In this document: positions 1 through 6,095 of the stretch, one piece after another
Layout: every line of letters starts with the position of its first letter
How positions within the stretch are numbered: the stretch's first letter is position 1
Source: an uncultured Clostridia bacterium
GTDB lineage: Bacteria > Bacillota > Clostridia > Christensenellales > UBA1242
Length of the DNA stretch: 12,967 nucleotides
Assembly (NCBI GenBank): GCA_947089305.1
Contig: CAMUJQ010000025.1
Coordinates: 1 to 12,967 of the forward strand
Direction: 5' to 3'
The notes under the pieces: model-generated
What the model was told of the DNA's origin: nothing
The model's input: only the letters and a program-made list of their open reading frames with translations
The model's database searches: none
Translations under genes and position numbers: made by a program

Positions 1-16
1 CCACTCACCGCCACCA
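1..16 (+). tRNA. tRNA, 3' end only (identity unknown)
   Basis: The first bases read as the end of a tRNA: CCACT (1-5) as the 3' strand of the T stem, CACCGCC (6-12) as the 3' acceptor strand, A13 as discriminator and an encoded CCA at 14-16. The missing 5' part should begin with GGCGGTG. The anticodon lies outside the window, so no amino acid is assigned. It lies 70 bp before tRNA-Glu in the same orientation, which suggests a tRNA cluster. Confidence 0.7.
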
Positions 17-86
17 ATGTATGGACGGCTCGTGTCCTTTGCAATTTAAAAAATTACTGTTTTAGTTTAAACTTACATCTTAATAT

Positions 87-161
87 GGTCCCATGGTCAA
101 GCGGTTAAGACACCACCCTTTCACGGTGGTATCAGGGGTTCGATTCCCCTTGGGATCACCA
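87..161 (+). tRNA. tRNA-Glu (anticodon UUC)
   Basis: This is a complete cloverleaf that decodes GAA/GAG. The acceptor arm GGTCCCA (87-93) pairs with TGGGATC (151-157) including one G-T wobble. The anticodon stem CCACC (113-117) pairs with GGTGG (125-129) around the loop CTTTCAC, which gives anticodon TTC at 120-122. The T arm AGGGG/CCCCT surrounds TTCGATT. The discriminator is A158 and CCA is encoded at 159-161. It probably shares a transcript with the tRNA that ends at 16, since I see no clear separate promoter between them, and an intrinsic terminator follows five bases later. Confidence 0.97.
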
Positions 162-165
162 AAAT

Positions 166-192
166 AAAGCGCTTTTATAGGTGCTTTTTTTT
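166..192 (+). terminator. Intrinsic terminator of the tRNA cluster
   Basis: AAAGCGC (166-172) pairs with GTGCTTT (181-187), seven pairs with one G-T wobble, around an 8-nt loop. A run of eight T (185-192) follows. It sits directly behind tRNA-Glu and ends the tRNA transcript. Confidence 0.85.
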
Positions 193-273
193 GTTGATTT
201 TTATTAAATAAGCCAAAGTAACATAAAATATTTATATCGCTTTTATTAATTTTAATTTAAATAATAAATATGT

Positions 274-302
274 TTTACATATATCAATTTAAGTAGTATA
301 GT
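274..302 (+). promoter_or_regulatory. Promoter of the four-helix membrane protein gene
   Basis: TTTACA (274-279), a 17-bp spacer and TATAGT (297-302) make a good sigma-A type promoter. The start of transcription would fall near 309, so the leader before the ATG at 323 would be only about 14 nt. Confidence 0.6.
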
Positions 303-322
303 GTTCATATAGGTTTATGTAT

Positions 323-793
323 ATGAAAGATGGAAGTAAATGCAAAATTACTCTTACAATAGGTATTGTAATAATATTCACAGTAATAATATCTTTAGCT
401 ATTTCAATTTATTTTGGCTTGCAAGTTATTCCTAATTTTACTGATGGAACGGTTGAAACAGGAAAGGCACTTGCCTTTGTTTTTATAATACCAATTCTAC
501 TTGTAATGCTTTGTTTTCTAGTAATAAATTTAATTATTAACACAATTTTAGGAATAGTATTTTTAAAGAGCCAGGCTTTAGAAAAAATTTTTGATTATAA
601 AAAACTTACAATTCTTTCTATTGTGTTAGATATAATAATTTGCATTGCATTTTTGGTGCTTGTAGGTTTATGGGTTTTTGGCTTAAATTCATTGCTTTTA
701 TTGTTTGTTGGTTTATTATTTTTATTTGTTTTTGTTATAAAAGTTATAGGATTAAAACTTTCAACAAAATATCAAAATAAAAATTTACTATAA
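323..793 (+). CDS. Four-helix integral membrane protein, unknown function
   Basis: I do not recognise this 156-residue protein. It is very hydrophobic, with four predicted membrane helices at about residues 8-32, 45-73, 94-115 and 121-145, short polar links and a basic C-terminus. A longer reading from ATG 317 exists, but AGG at 311-313 is only 3 nt from it and 9 nt from ATG 323, so 323 is preferred. No catalytic motif is visible. A promoter lies just upstream and the next gene has its own promoter, so it is probably a single-gene unit. An envelope location is inferred from the hydrophobicity alone. Confidence 0.75.
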   Translation: MKDGSKCKITLTIGIVIIFTVIISLAISIYFGLQVIPNFTDGTVETGKALAFVFIIPILLVMLCFLVINLIINTILGIVFLKSQALEKIFDYKKLTILSIVLDIIICIAFLVLVGLWVFGLNSLLLLFVGLLFLFVFVIKVIGLKLSTKYQNKNLL

Positions 794-805
794 TTAATTT
801 TTTAT

Positions 806-835
806 TTGACTTTTAAAACTGTTAGATGCAATAAT
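806..835 (+). promoter_or_regulatory. Probable promoter of the GtrA-family gene
   Basis: TTGACT (806-811), an 18-bp spacer and AATAAT (830-835) resemble a sigma-A promoter. Transcription would start near 842. This excludes a possible TTG start at 835 and favours ATG 853 with a very short leader. Confidence 0.5.
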
Positions 836-852
836 TGTTTATTGGTGTTATT

Positions 853-1344
853 ATGAAAAAAATAAAGGAAAAAACAAAAAAAGAAATATGGCAAGCGCTA
901 AAGTTTACTTTATTTTCGCTTTCAGCCGGTATAATACAAATTGTAAGTTTTACGATTTTGAATGAATTTATTATTAAAGATGTTAATTCAGAATATGGCT
1001 GGAGTTATTTTATTTCACTTGTGCTATCTGTTTTATGGAATTTTACCTTTAATAGAAATTTTACATTCAAGGATGCAAGTAATGTTTCTATTGCAATGTT
1101 AAAAGTGTTTGGTTATTACTTAGTGTTTACTCCTATTTCAATTTTATGGGGAATTGGACTTGCAAAAATTGGATGGAATGAATATCTAATTTTGGCGCTT
1201 ACAATGATTATTAATTTTGTTACCGAATTTATGTTTCAAAAATTTGTTGTTTTCAGAAAACCAAAAATCGAAAACAAAGAGCAAATAAATGCTAATGCAG
1301 ATACTAACGATAATTTAAATGAAAAAGATGGTAAAGAAGCTTAA
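853..1344 (+). CDS. GtrA-family membrane protein
   Basis: This 163-residue protein belongs to the GtrA-like family (PF04138): small four-helix proteins thought to help move lipid-linked sugars across the membrane for surface polysaccharide or teichoic acid glycosylation. The family signature is visible as WNFTFNRNFTF after helix 2 and FQKFVVFRK at the end of helix 4. The four helices lie at about residues 17-40, 51-66, 82-105 and 110-132. The tail of about 30 residues is rich in Asn, Glu, Asp and Lys and probably disordered. The start at 853 is chosen over TTG 835 because the likely promoter overlaps 835. The ribosome site (GGTG, 844-847) is weak. No glycosyltransferase gene is adjacent, so its sugar partner is unknown. 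Confidence 0.85.
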   Translation: MKKIKEKTKKEIWQALKFTLFSLSAGIIQIVSFTILNEFIIKDVNSEYGWSYFISLVLSVLWNFTFNRNFTFKDASNVSIAMLKVFGYYLVFTPISILWGIGLAKIGWNEYLILALTMIINFVTEFMFQKFVVFRKPKIENKEQINANADTNDNLNEKDGKEA

Positions 1345-1415
1345 TAATTTATTTCAAATTTTGGGAAATAAAAAAACTAAAAGTAGTAAAATTATTATGT
1401 AAAACTAGTTTGAAT

Positions 1416-1453
1416 AAAAAAACGATTTAGTTTAAAGAACTAAATCGTTTTTT
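1416..1453. terminator. Bidirectional terminator between convergent genes
   Basis: AACGATTTAGTT (1421-1432) pairs perfectly with AACTAAATCGTT (1438-1449) around the 5-nt loop TAAAG. Seven A (1416-1422) lie on the left and six T (1448-1453) on the right, so it can end transcription in both directions: gtrA from the left and the minus-strand gene from the right. The stop codon of the minus-strand gene (1427-1429) lies inside the stem. Confidence 0.9.
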
Positions 1454-2035
1454 AAGTTCGCTTACAACAGCTTCAAATGTTTGCAATTTAGAATTAAGTT
1501 CAAGTTCAAGTGCAAAGTTAAATGCAACTTCAGCATTTAATTTACTTATAGCCATGTTAATTTTATCAGCTAAAATTATAGTATTAGCAATAATTTCATC
1601 TAGTTCTTTGTGATTTTCTTCTGGAAATTTTGCTTTAACTTTTTCAGCTCTATCTAAAATGAAAAATTTAAGTTTTAATGCGGCTTCTAAAAGTAAATTT
1701 AGTTTGCCTACATTAGCTTTGATTTGTTTTTTAATATCACATTCACCTGTAGATAAGCAATCAAAACTTGTTATAAAGAAATTATTACGTTCTCTAACAA
1801 GAGTTGCTTCAATGCTTGCTTGCTCAATTTCATCACTAGAAATAGTGTTAAGTTTAGCTTTAAATTCGTCAACTAATTTTGTTACATCTTTTTCAATTGC
1901 ATTTAAATTTTTTATGTAACTAGAACAAAGTTTACTTGTTTTATCAAGTACATCATTAGCTTTTGTTTCACACATATTAAGTTGTTTAAAATGTTCTTTA
2001 AAATTATTTAAAAACAAGCTATATTGTTCGTTCAT
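1427..2035 (-). CDS. Helical, probably coiled-coil protein of unknown function
   Basis: I do not recognise this 202-residue protein. It has no signal peptide or membrane segment, almost no Gly or Pro, and long stretches of Lys, Glu, Leu and Ala in a heptad-like spacing, so an all-helical cytoplasmic bundle or coiled coil is likely. Three Cys lie in the first half, at about residues 22, 37 and 92, with a fourth at about 99. The start is secure: AGGAGA (2041-2046) lies 5 nt before the ATG, and an excellent promoter lies at 2061-2089. The last five codons and the stop lie in the terminator hairpin. It is divergent from the small anchored protein gene at 2197, so the two may be co-regulated. Confidence 0.75.
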   Translation of the reverse strand: MNEQYSLFLNNFKEHFKQLNMCETKANDVLDKTSKLCSSYIKNLNAIEKDVTKLVDEFKAKLNTISSDEIEQASIEATLVRERNNFFITSFDCLSTGECDIKKQIKANVGKLNLLLEAALKLKFFILDRAEKVKAKFPEENHKELDEIIANTIILADKINMAISKLNAEVAFNFALELELNSKLQTFEAVVSELKKRFSSLN

Positions 2036-2060
2036 ATTTTTCTCCTATCATTTATACTTA

Positions 2061-2089
2061 ATTATAATATTAATAAAAACATTTGTAAA
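2061..2089 (-). promoter_or_regulatory. Promoter of the helical unknown gene
   Basis: Read on the minus strand: TTTACA (2089-2084), exactly 17 bp, then a perfect TATAAT (2066-2061). The transcript would start near 2054, just before the AGGAGA ribosome site at 2046-2041. Confidence 0.8.
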
Positions 2090-2096
2090 GCAAAAA

Positions 2097-2176
2097 TATA
2101 CAAAAAAATGCATAAATTTACAGTTTTATACACTTTTTATACAAAATTGGTTGACAAATGTATATTAATGTATAAA
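2097..2176. repeat. Cluster of TATACA / TGTATA half-sites between divergent genes
   Basis: TATACA occurs at 2097-2102, 2127-2132 and 2138-2143; the last two are part of the 8-mer TTTATACA at 2125 and 2136, one helical turn apart. The inverse TGTATA occurs at 2159-2164 and 2169-2174, again about one turn apart. The copies flank the -35 of the plus-strand promoter and lie behind the minus-strand promoter. The layout fits an operator for a regulator binding on one DNA face. This is inference; AT-rich DNA makes single copies unremarkable. Confidence 0.4.
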
Positions 2177-2178
2177 AT
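2151..2178 (+). promoter_or_regulatory. Promoter of the small anchored protein gene
   Basis: A perfect TTGACA (2151-2156), a 16-bp spacer and TAAAAT (2173-2178). Transcription would start near 2185. TGTATA half-sites lie on both sides of the spacer. Confidence 0.65.
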
Positions 2179-2196
2179 TCTTAGTGGAAATAGGGT

Positions 2197-2535
2197 ATGA
2201 AAAAGTTTATTTTTTGTGTTTTAATATTTTTAGGCTTAACTTTTGGATGTGTGTTTAGTGAATTGGCTCGCGAAAAAAATGTTGCAGTTGCAAACAGCAG
2301 TTCAGTTTCTAGCGCAAATTTTTGTGATACCTTAGCTTATGATGAAGTGGATTCTAACACTATAACAAAAGCAAACAAAGTTGAGGTAAAGTCAGATATT
2401 ACAGTTACGCATATTGCAATTATATCAGCACTTGTGTTAGGTGTTGTTGTTTATGCTTTTGTTGAAGATTATATAAAGGGTTTGATATATAAAGCTAAAA
2501 ATAAAATCAAAAGCAAAAAATTTAAAAAGTCTTGA
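2197..2535 (+). CDS. Small exported or membrane-anchored protein, unknown function
   Basis: This 112-residue protein has a signal-like N-terminus (KK then a hydrophobic stretch to about residue 20), a polar Ser/Ala/Asn/Asp-rich middle of about 45 residues, a clear membrane helix at about 69-88 and a very basic C-terminal tail (about ten Lys in the last 20). The likely topology is both ends inside and a short outside loop. Cys18 follows Leu-Thr-Phe-Gly, which is not a proper lipobox, so a lipoprotein is unlikely. AGTGGA (2183-2188) lies 8 nt before the ATG. The TGA stop overlaps the -35 box of the next gene. I recognise no family. Confidence 0.7.
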   Translation: MKKFIFCVLIFLGLTFGCVFSELAREKNVAVANSSSVSSANFCDTLAYDEVDSNTITKANKVEVKSDITVTHIAIISALVLGVVVYAFVEDYIKGLIYKAKNKIKSKKFKKS

Positions 2536-2560
2536 CATTAAGCACTTAGTAAAGTATAAT
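2532..2560 (+). promoter_or_regulatory. Perfect consensus promoter of the two-helix protein gene
   Basis: TTGACA (2532-2537), exactly 17 bp, then TATAAT (2555-2560), with no mismatch to the sigma-A consensus. The -35 overlaps the TGA stop (2533-2535) of the gene upstream. Transcription would start near 2567. Confidence 0.9.
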
Positions 2561-2586
2561 AAGTGTATTAAAAAAGGAATACTTGA

Positions 2587-2850
2587 ATGATAAATTTATT
2601 AAACGCGCCAAATGTATTTACAAGTTTAGTTGATATTTTAAGAGATGGAACAGTTATTTTTGCAATGGTTTTAACTTGCATTGGAATTGCTCTTGCTGTT
2701 TTGGCTGGTAAAATTGCAAAAGTAATTCGTAAAAAAGAAATAGAACCAAATGATTCTTTGAAAATTACATTAAAGATTATTGGTTTAGTTTTAATTTTAG
2801 TTTCACTTATTATTATGGCTATTCCTAGCATTGGTTTATTGTTTAAATAA
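2587..2850 (+). CDS. Small two-helix membrane protein, unknown function
   Basis: This 87-residue protein has two membrane helices, at about residues 21-46 and 60-84, joined by a short basic then polar loop (AKVIRKK, EIEPNDS). The ribosome site AAAAAGGA (2571-2578) lies 8 nt before the ATG. A perfect consensus promoter drives it, so expression may be strong, and a terminator overlaps its stop, so it is probably a one-gene transcript. An overlapping minus-strand reading (2568-2831) lacks a ribosome site and is a shadow. I recognise no family. It could be a small envelope or holin-like protein, but nothing specific supports that. Confidence 0.75.
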   Translation: MINLLNAPNVFTSLVDILRDGTVIFAMVLTCIGIALAVLAGKIAKVIRKKEIEPNDSLKITLKIIGLVLILVSLIIMAIPSIGLLFK

Positions 2851-2873
2851 GTTTTTATAAACTTATTTTTTTT
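2845..2873 (+). terminator. Intrinsic terminator containing the stop codon
   Basis: AAATAAGTTT (2845-2854) pairs perfectly with AAACTTATTT (2859-2868) around TTAT, with T 2866-2873 as the tract. The TAA stop (2848-2850) is in the left arm. The stem has only one G-C pair, so efficiency may be modest. Confidence 0.7.
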
Positions 2874-2899
2874 GTTATAGTTTAAATTTTAAATATAAA
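2872..2899 (+). promoter_or_regulatory. Possible glmS promoter
   Basis: TTGTTA (2872-2877), a 16-bp spacer and TATAAA (2894-2899) are the best promoter-like pair before glmS. Transcription would start near 2906, leaving a leader of about 43 nt that includes the start-codon hairpin. The region is nearly all A and T, so other choices are possible. Confidence 0.4.
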
Positions 2900-2919
2900 A
2901 TAAACAAATTAAAATTTTA

Positions 2920-2954
2920 ACACATATATATCAAAAAAGGAGATATATATGTGT
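2920..2954 (+). promoter_or_regulatory. Perfect 13-bp inverted repeat enclosing the glmS start
   Basis: ACACATATATATC (2920-2932) is the exact reverse complement of GATATATATGTGT (2942-2954). The 9-nt loop AAAAAAGGA holds the core of the ribosome site, and the ATG (2949-2951) lies in the right arm. In RNA the start codon would be paired while the Shine-Dalgarno core is exposed, which suggests translational control. As DNA it could equally be an operator downstream of the promoter. The structure is directly visible; the regulatory role is inferred. Confidence 0.65.
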
Positions 2955-4733
2955 GGAATAGTTGGCATTGTTAGTGAAAGCAAGGATTGTTTAAAAAAAT
3001 TGCAAGAGGGGCTTTGCGCCCTTGAATATAGAGGTTATGATAGTGCTGGCATAACTTTTTTTGTTAACAATAAATTTAAAACAATTAAAAATGTGGGTTC
3101 GCCAAAAGAACTTTTTGATGGATTAGATTTAAAGGTTAAAAGTAACGTGGGAATAGCTCACACTAGATGGGCAACGCATGGAAAGCCAGATAAAGTTAAT
3201 GCGCATCCGCATTTAAGCGAAAAAGGTTTATTTAGTGTGGTTCATAATGGCATAATAGAAAATTATAGAGAGCTAAAAGATTCTTTGCTTAGTGGGGTTA
3301 ATTTTAAATCACAAACGGATAGTGAAGTTATTTCAAATCTTTTAGAATACTTTTATTCAGGAGACGTGCTAAGTGCTATTAAAAATGTAACAAAAGTTTT
3401 AGACGGATGTTATGCGCTTGCCATAATGTGTAAAGATGATAAAGATAAAATATATTTTGCAAGAAAAAACATGAGTTTATTAATTGGTATAAATAATAAT
3501 GAAAGGTATCTATCAAGTGATTTAAGTGCTTTTTCCAAAGAATGCGATACCTACCTAACGTTACCAAATAATTCTTATGGTTTTATTCAAAAAAATAAAG
3601 AAGAAATATTTAATTTTAATAATGAAAAAGTTTGTGTTAAAGTTGAAAATATAGAAAATAAAGCATTTTTAACAAAACAAGGTAAATTTAATTATTTTAT
3701 GGAAAAAGAAATTTATGAAATAAAAGCTGTTTTACAAGACACAATATTGTGTTTTAAAGAAAATAAATTTAATTTCAAAGATAAAGAGTTTTTTCAAAAT
3801 ATTAAATACATAAAAATCATTGCTTGCGGAACAAGTTACCATGCGTCTTTAGTGGGTGAAAAACTTTTTGATAGTTTGGGAATAATGAGTAATGCTGAAA
3901 TTGCAAGTGAATTTATTTATAGAAAACCTTATTTACCCGAGAATACTCTTGCTATTTTTGTAAGTCAATCAGGGGAAACGGCTGATACTCTTGCGGCTAT
4001 TAAAGTGGCAAAAAGTTTAGGTGCTAAAACACTAGGAATAACTAATGTAAAAAATAGTGCAGTTGATCGCGAGTGCGATGAATCAATATATCTTCATGCG
4101 GGAGTGGAAAAGGCCGTTGCAAGCACAAAAGCTTATAACGCTCAAGTTTTAACTTTTTATTTGCTAAAAAATATTTTGCAAAAACCTCAAAATAAAGAAG
4201 CTGAATTTATTGATGTGTTAGAGCAAAATATAAAAAAATTAAATATTAAAACTATGCATAAAAATATTTTGCCTGTTGTGGCTTTAGTTAAAAATTCAAA
4301 AAATATTTTTGTAGTTGGTAGGAACTTTGATTATATAACATCGCTAGAGGCAAGTTTAAAAATTAAAGAGATCACCTATTTGAATTGTGAGGGTTTTGCA
4401 GCAGGAGAGCTTAAACATGGCACGCTTGCCTTAATTGAGACTAATAGTGTTGTAATAGCGTATATAACTGAAAAAAATTTAATAGACAAAACTTTAAATA
4501 TTGTTGCTCAAGCTAAGTCACGTGGAGCAAAGATAGTGATAATAAGTCAGTTTAATTTAAAAAAATTGGTGGCGGTTAGTGATTATTTTATAAAACTCGC
4601 TAATTTCAGCGAACAGTTTATGCCTATAGTTTCAATTATTCCAATTCAACTTTTAGCCTATGAAACCAGTCTTGCGCTTAAACACAATCCCGATAAACCA
4701 AGGAACTTAGCAAAAAGTGTAACTGTTGAATAA
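2949..4733 (+). CDS. glmS: Glutamine-fructose-6-phosphate aminotransferase (isomerizing)
   Basis: It converts fructose-6-phosphate and glutamine to glucosamine-6-phosphate and glutamate, the first step toward UDP-GlcNAc and peptidoglycan, in the cytoplasm. At 594 residues it is full length (usual about 600-610). The N-terminal class II glutaminase has nucleophile Cys2 after MCGIVGIV, HTRWATHG at 71-78, HNG at 99-101 and Asp124. Two SIS sugar-isomerase domains follow: CGTSYHAS from 293 with SQSGETADT, and the second from about 455. The isomerase residues Glu474 and His490 (KEITY..GELKHG) and Lys589 near the C-terminal SVTVE match E. coli Glu488, His504 and Lys603. AAAAAAGGAGA (2933-2943) is the ribosome site. 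The start codon is in a perfect hairpin; there is no upstream space for a glmS ribozyme. Confidence 0.97.
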   Translation: MCGIVGIVSESKDCLKKLQEGLCALEYRGYDSAGITFFVNNKFKTIKNVGSPKELFDGLDLKVKSNVGIAHTRWATHGKPDKVNAHPHLSEKGLFSVVHNGIIENYRELKDSLLSGVNFKSQTDSEVISNLLEYFYSGDVLSAIKNVTKVLDGCYALAIMCKDDKDKIYFARKNMSLLIGINNNERYLSSDLSAFSKECDTYLTLPNNSYGFIQKNKEEIFNFNNEKVCVKVENIENKAFLTKQGKFNYFMEKEIYEIKAVLQDTILCFKENKFNFKDKEFFQNIKYIKIIACGTSYHASLVGEKLFDSLGIMSNAEIASEFIYRKPYLPENTLAIFVSQSGETADTLAAIKVAKSLGAKTLGITNVKNSAVDRECDESIYLHAGVEKAVASTKAYNAQVLTFYLLKNILQKPQNKEAEFIDVLEQNIKKLNIKTMHKNILPVVALVKNSKNIFVVGRNFDYITSLEASLKIKEITYLNCEGFAAGELKHGTLALIETNSVVIAYITEKNLIDKTLNIVAQAKSRGAKIVIISQFNLKKLVAVSDYFIKLANFSEQFMPIVSIIPIQLLAYETSLALKHNPDKPRNLAKSVTVE

Positions 4734-4734
4734 T

Positions 4735-4765
4735 AAAAAACTCTACAAATGTGTAGAGTTTTTTT
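4735..4765. terminator. Bidirectional terminator after glmS
   Basis: ACTCTACA (4740-4747) pairs with TGTAGAGT (4752-4759), extended by a flanking A-run (4735-4740) and T-run (4759-4765) to about 13 pairs, with loop AATG. It ends glmS from the left and the minus-strand gene from the right. The minus-strand stop codon TAG (4743-4745) is inside the stem. Confidence 0.92.
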
Positions 4766-5474
4766 GTTGAAGTTTGTTTAAAAATTCATATTTATTTTGC
4801 CTAACTTGCTCGCAACCAAAGTCTGACATTGAACTAGAAAAATTTGCATAAACTTTGTCAATTTGTTCTCTAACATAAGCCTTGTTTTCAACTAAACTAA
4901 AATCGTTATAACGTGTTAAATTTTTAAGTTCATAAAGCGCAATTTGTTTTTCGGTAGGGTAGCCTTTAAATCGCTCAATTTTTAAATTTGTAACAATTAA
5001 ATCAACAATAGTTTGTGGCATATCTTCATTTGCAACCCTGTGCATAAGCATTTCTTTGAAATATTCTGGGAGCTTTCCATTAATTTTAAAAAATAAATGG
5101 CGTTCAATTGAACTTAACTTTATGGACTCCACAATATCAGTATATTCGCAACCTATATTTTGCAGGTCTTCAAGTCGCAAACCTTTTATAATTGAAATCC
5201 GCTTGCCAGGGTCTTTTTTATCTTTTTTATAATCTAAAAAATATTGTGTGTCATTTCTCCTTGTTCCAGCAATTTTTTCTTGCTTAACAATTCTCAAAAA
5301 TCCACCATTATTTAAAATTTTAAAATTAAGCGCGTCAAAATAAGTTTCTGTTAAAAGCAACTTATAATTATAGTCGGCTAGCGGAGTAATAAGTTCTTCT
5401 TTTGCATTTATGTTGTTTATTAAAGGGTTGTCGCGCAAAGCCAGGCTATTAGAATAATATATTTTACCTTTCAT
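4743..5474 (-). CDS. Possible CYTH-like protein (divergent), function unknown
   Basis: This 243-residue soluble protein is not confidently recognised. The stretch from about residue 40 to 82 (TETYFDALNFKILNNGGF, then LRI, then FLDYKKDKKD) resembles the CYTH/triphosphate-tunnel pattern YyDTpdl.L...g..LRiR...ltlK, a family that acts on triphosphates, nucleotides or polyphosphate. The usual N-terminal ExExK metal motif is not seen, so it is a divergent or inactive member, or the likeness is chance. The C-terminal 70 residues are helical and charged. There is no ribosome site before the ATG, and the promoter places the transcript start at or near the ATG, so it is probably translated leaderless. 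Genes for a SLOG-like protein and an XRE regulator lie upstream on the same strand. Confidence 0.65.
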   Translation of the reverse strand: MKGKIYYSNSLALRDNPLINNINAKEELITPLADYNYKLLLTETYFDALNFKILNNGGFLRIVKQEKIAGTRRNDTQYFLDYKKDKKDPGKRISIIKGLRLEDLQNIGCEYTDIVESIKLSSIERHLFFKINGKLPEYFKEMLMHRVANEDMPQTIVDLIVTNLKIERFKGYPTEKQIALYELKNLTRYNDFSLVENKAYVREQIDKVYANFSSSMSDFGCEQVRQNKYEFLNKLQQKNSTHL

Positions 5475-5480
5475 AAATTA

Positions 5481-5510
5481 ATTTTAACACAACCATGCGT
5501 TCGCTGTCAA
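5481..5510 (-). promoter_or_regulatory. Extended -10 promoter predicting a leaderless mRNA
   Basis: Minus strand: a perfect TTGACA (5510-5505), an 18-bp spacer, then TAAAAT (5486-5481) with a TG one base upstream (extended -10). Six bases separate the -10 from the ATG (5474-5472), so transcription should start at or next to the A of the start codon. No Shine-Dalgarno fits in between. Confidence 0.7.
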
Positions 5511-5533
5511 TATGCACTTTATAAGTTTTTGTT

Positions 5534-6094
5534 TTAAAGGCGATAAAGGTCTGAAACACAAAAGTTTACAATTTGTCTATTTTTCTTTTTTGCATATTCA
5601 TAGGCTATTTTTGTTCCACTGTTAGTAAAAACTGGTTTATTAAAATTATTTGTTGTGGGTTTATATTCTTTATCATAATAAAAAATGCAATACTCACTTA
5701 AATCAATCATAAATTGATTTCTTTTAATATAACTTGCTTTTCCTGCTGTTTCACGATTATTAAAATATAGAAAAGCATCATAAGTAAGTTTGTTTACATT
5801 AACATTATGTTTATTATAAAAATCAAAAATTTCTTTGCTAAAACTTTCAACTTCACTTTGTAAAAAAGCTGTTTCACTTTTACATGGAACAAAAATTATT
5901 TGAATATGTTTATATTTCTTTTTTAATTCACAAACAAGGTTATAGCAAAGGCTAATAAATTCGCTGTTGCTTCCAAATAAAAAAGCATTAACATTCTTTT
6001 TTGTAATTAAAACTTCCATGTGTATTTTAATTAAAGAAAGAATATCTTGATTAATTTCAACTTCTCTATGACCAAATATTGAACAAAACACCAT
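5534..6094 (-). CDS. SLOG-superfamily (DUF1273/YpsA-like) nucleotide-binding protein
   Basis: This 186-residue protein has the plan of the SLOG Rossmann-like family, whose members bind or cleave nucleotides or nucleotide-derived ligands and often act as sensors in defence systems. Visible are FGHRE at residues 7-11, the glycine-loop position FLFGSNSEF at 38-46 (usually a GG-type loop, here GSNSEF), LKKKYKHIQIIFV as a helix-strand unit, YIKRNQFMIDLSEYCIFYY at about 121-139 and the C-terminal SGTKIAYEYAKKK. It begins 1 nt after the stop of the XRE gene without its own strong ribosome site, so translation is probably coupled. The XRE partner suggests regulated expression. The ligand is unknown. 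Confidence 0.7.
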   Translation of the reverse strand: MVFCSIFGHREVEINQDILSLIKIHMEVLITKKNVNAFLFGSNSEFISLCYNLVCELKKKYKHIQIIFVPCKSETAFLQSEVESFSKEIFDFYNKHNVNVNKLTYDAFLYFNNRETAGKASYIKRNQFMIDLSEYCIFYYDKEYKPTTNNFNKPVFTNSGTKIAYEYAKKKNRQIVNFCVSDLYRL

Positions 6095-6095
6095 A

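Noticed and set aside
17..86. Another RNA gene between the two tRNAs
   Set aside because: There is only a weak GGAC/GTCC hairpin; no tRNA arms, 5S-like elements or terminator are visible.
317..322. ATG 317 as the start of the first membrane protein
   Set aside because: The AGG ribosome site is only 3 nt away from it, but 9 nt from ATG 323.
779..803. AT-only hairpin with T-run after the first membrane protein
   Set aside because: Seven A-T pairs with a 10-nt loop are too weak to call a terminator in such AT-rich DNA.
835..852. TTG 835 as the start of the GtrA-family gene
   Set aside because: The predicted -10 box overlaps 835 and transcription would begin near 842, downstream of this codon. 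The ATG at 853 also gives the expected Lys-rich N-terminus.
2197..2260. Lipoprotein signal at Cys18 of the 112-residue protein
   Set aside because: The bases encode Leu-Thr-Phe-Gly-Cys; Phe at -2 does not fit a lipobox. A plain signal or anchor is more likely.
2568..2831. 87-codon minus-strand reading frame opposite the two-helix protein
   Set aside because: It has no ribosome site or promoter and runs opposite a gene with a consensus promoter, good ribosome site and terminator. Other long frames opposite or inside glmS, gyrB and gyrA were dropped for the same reason.
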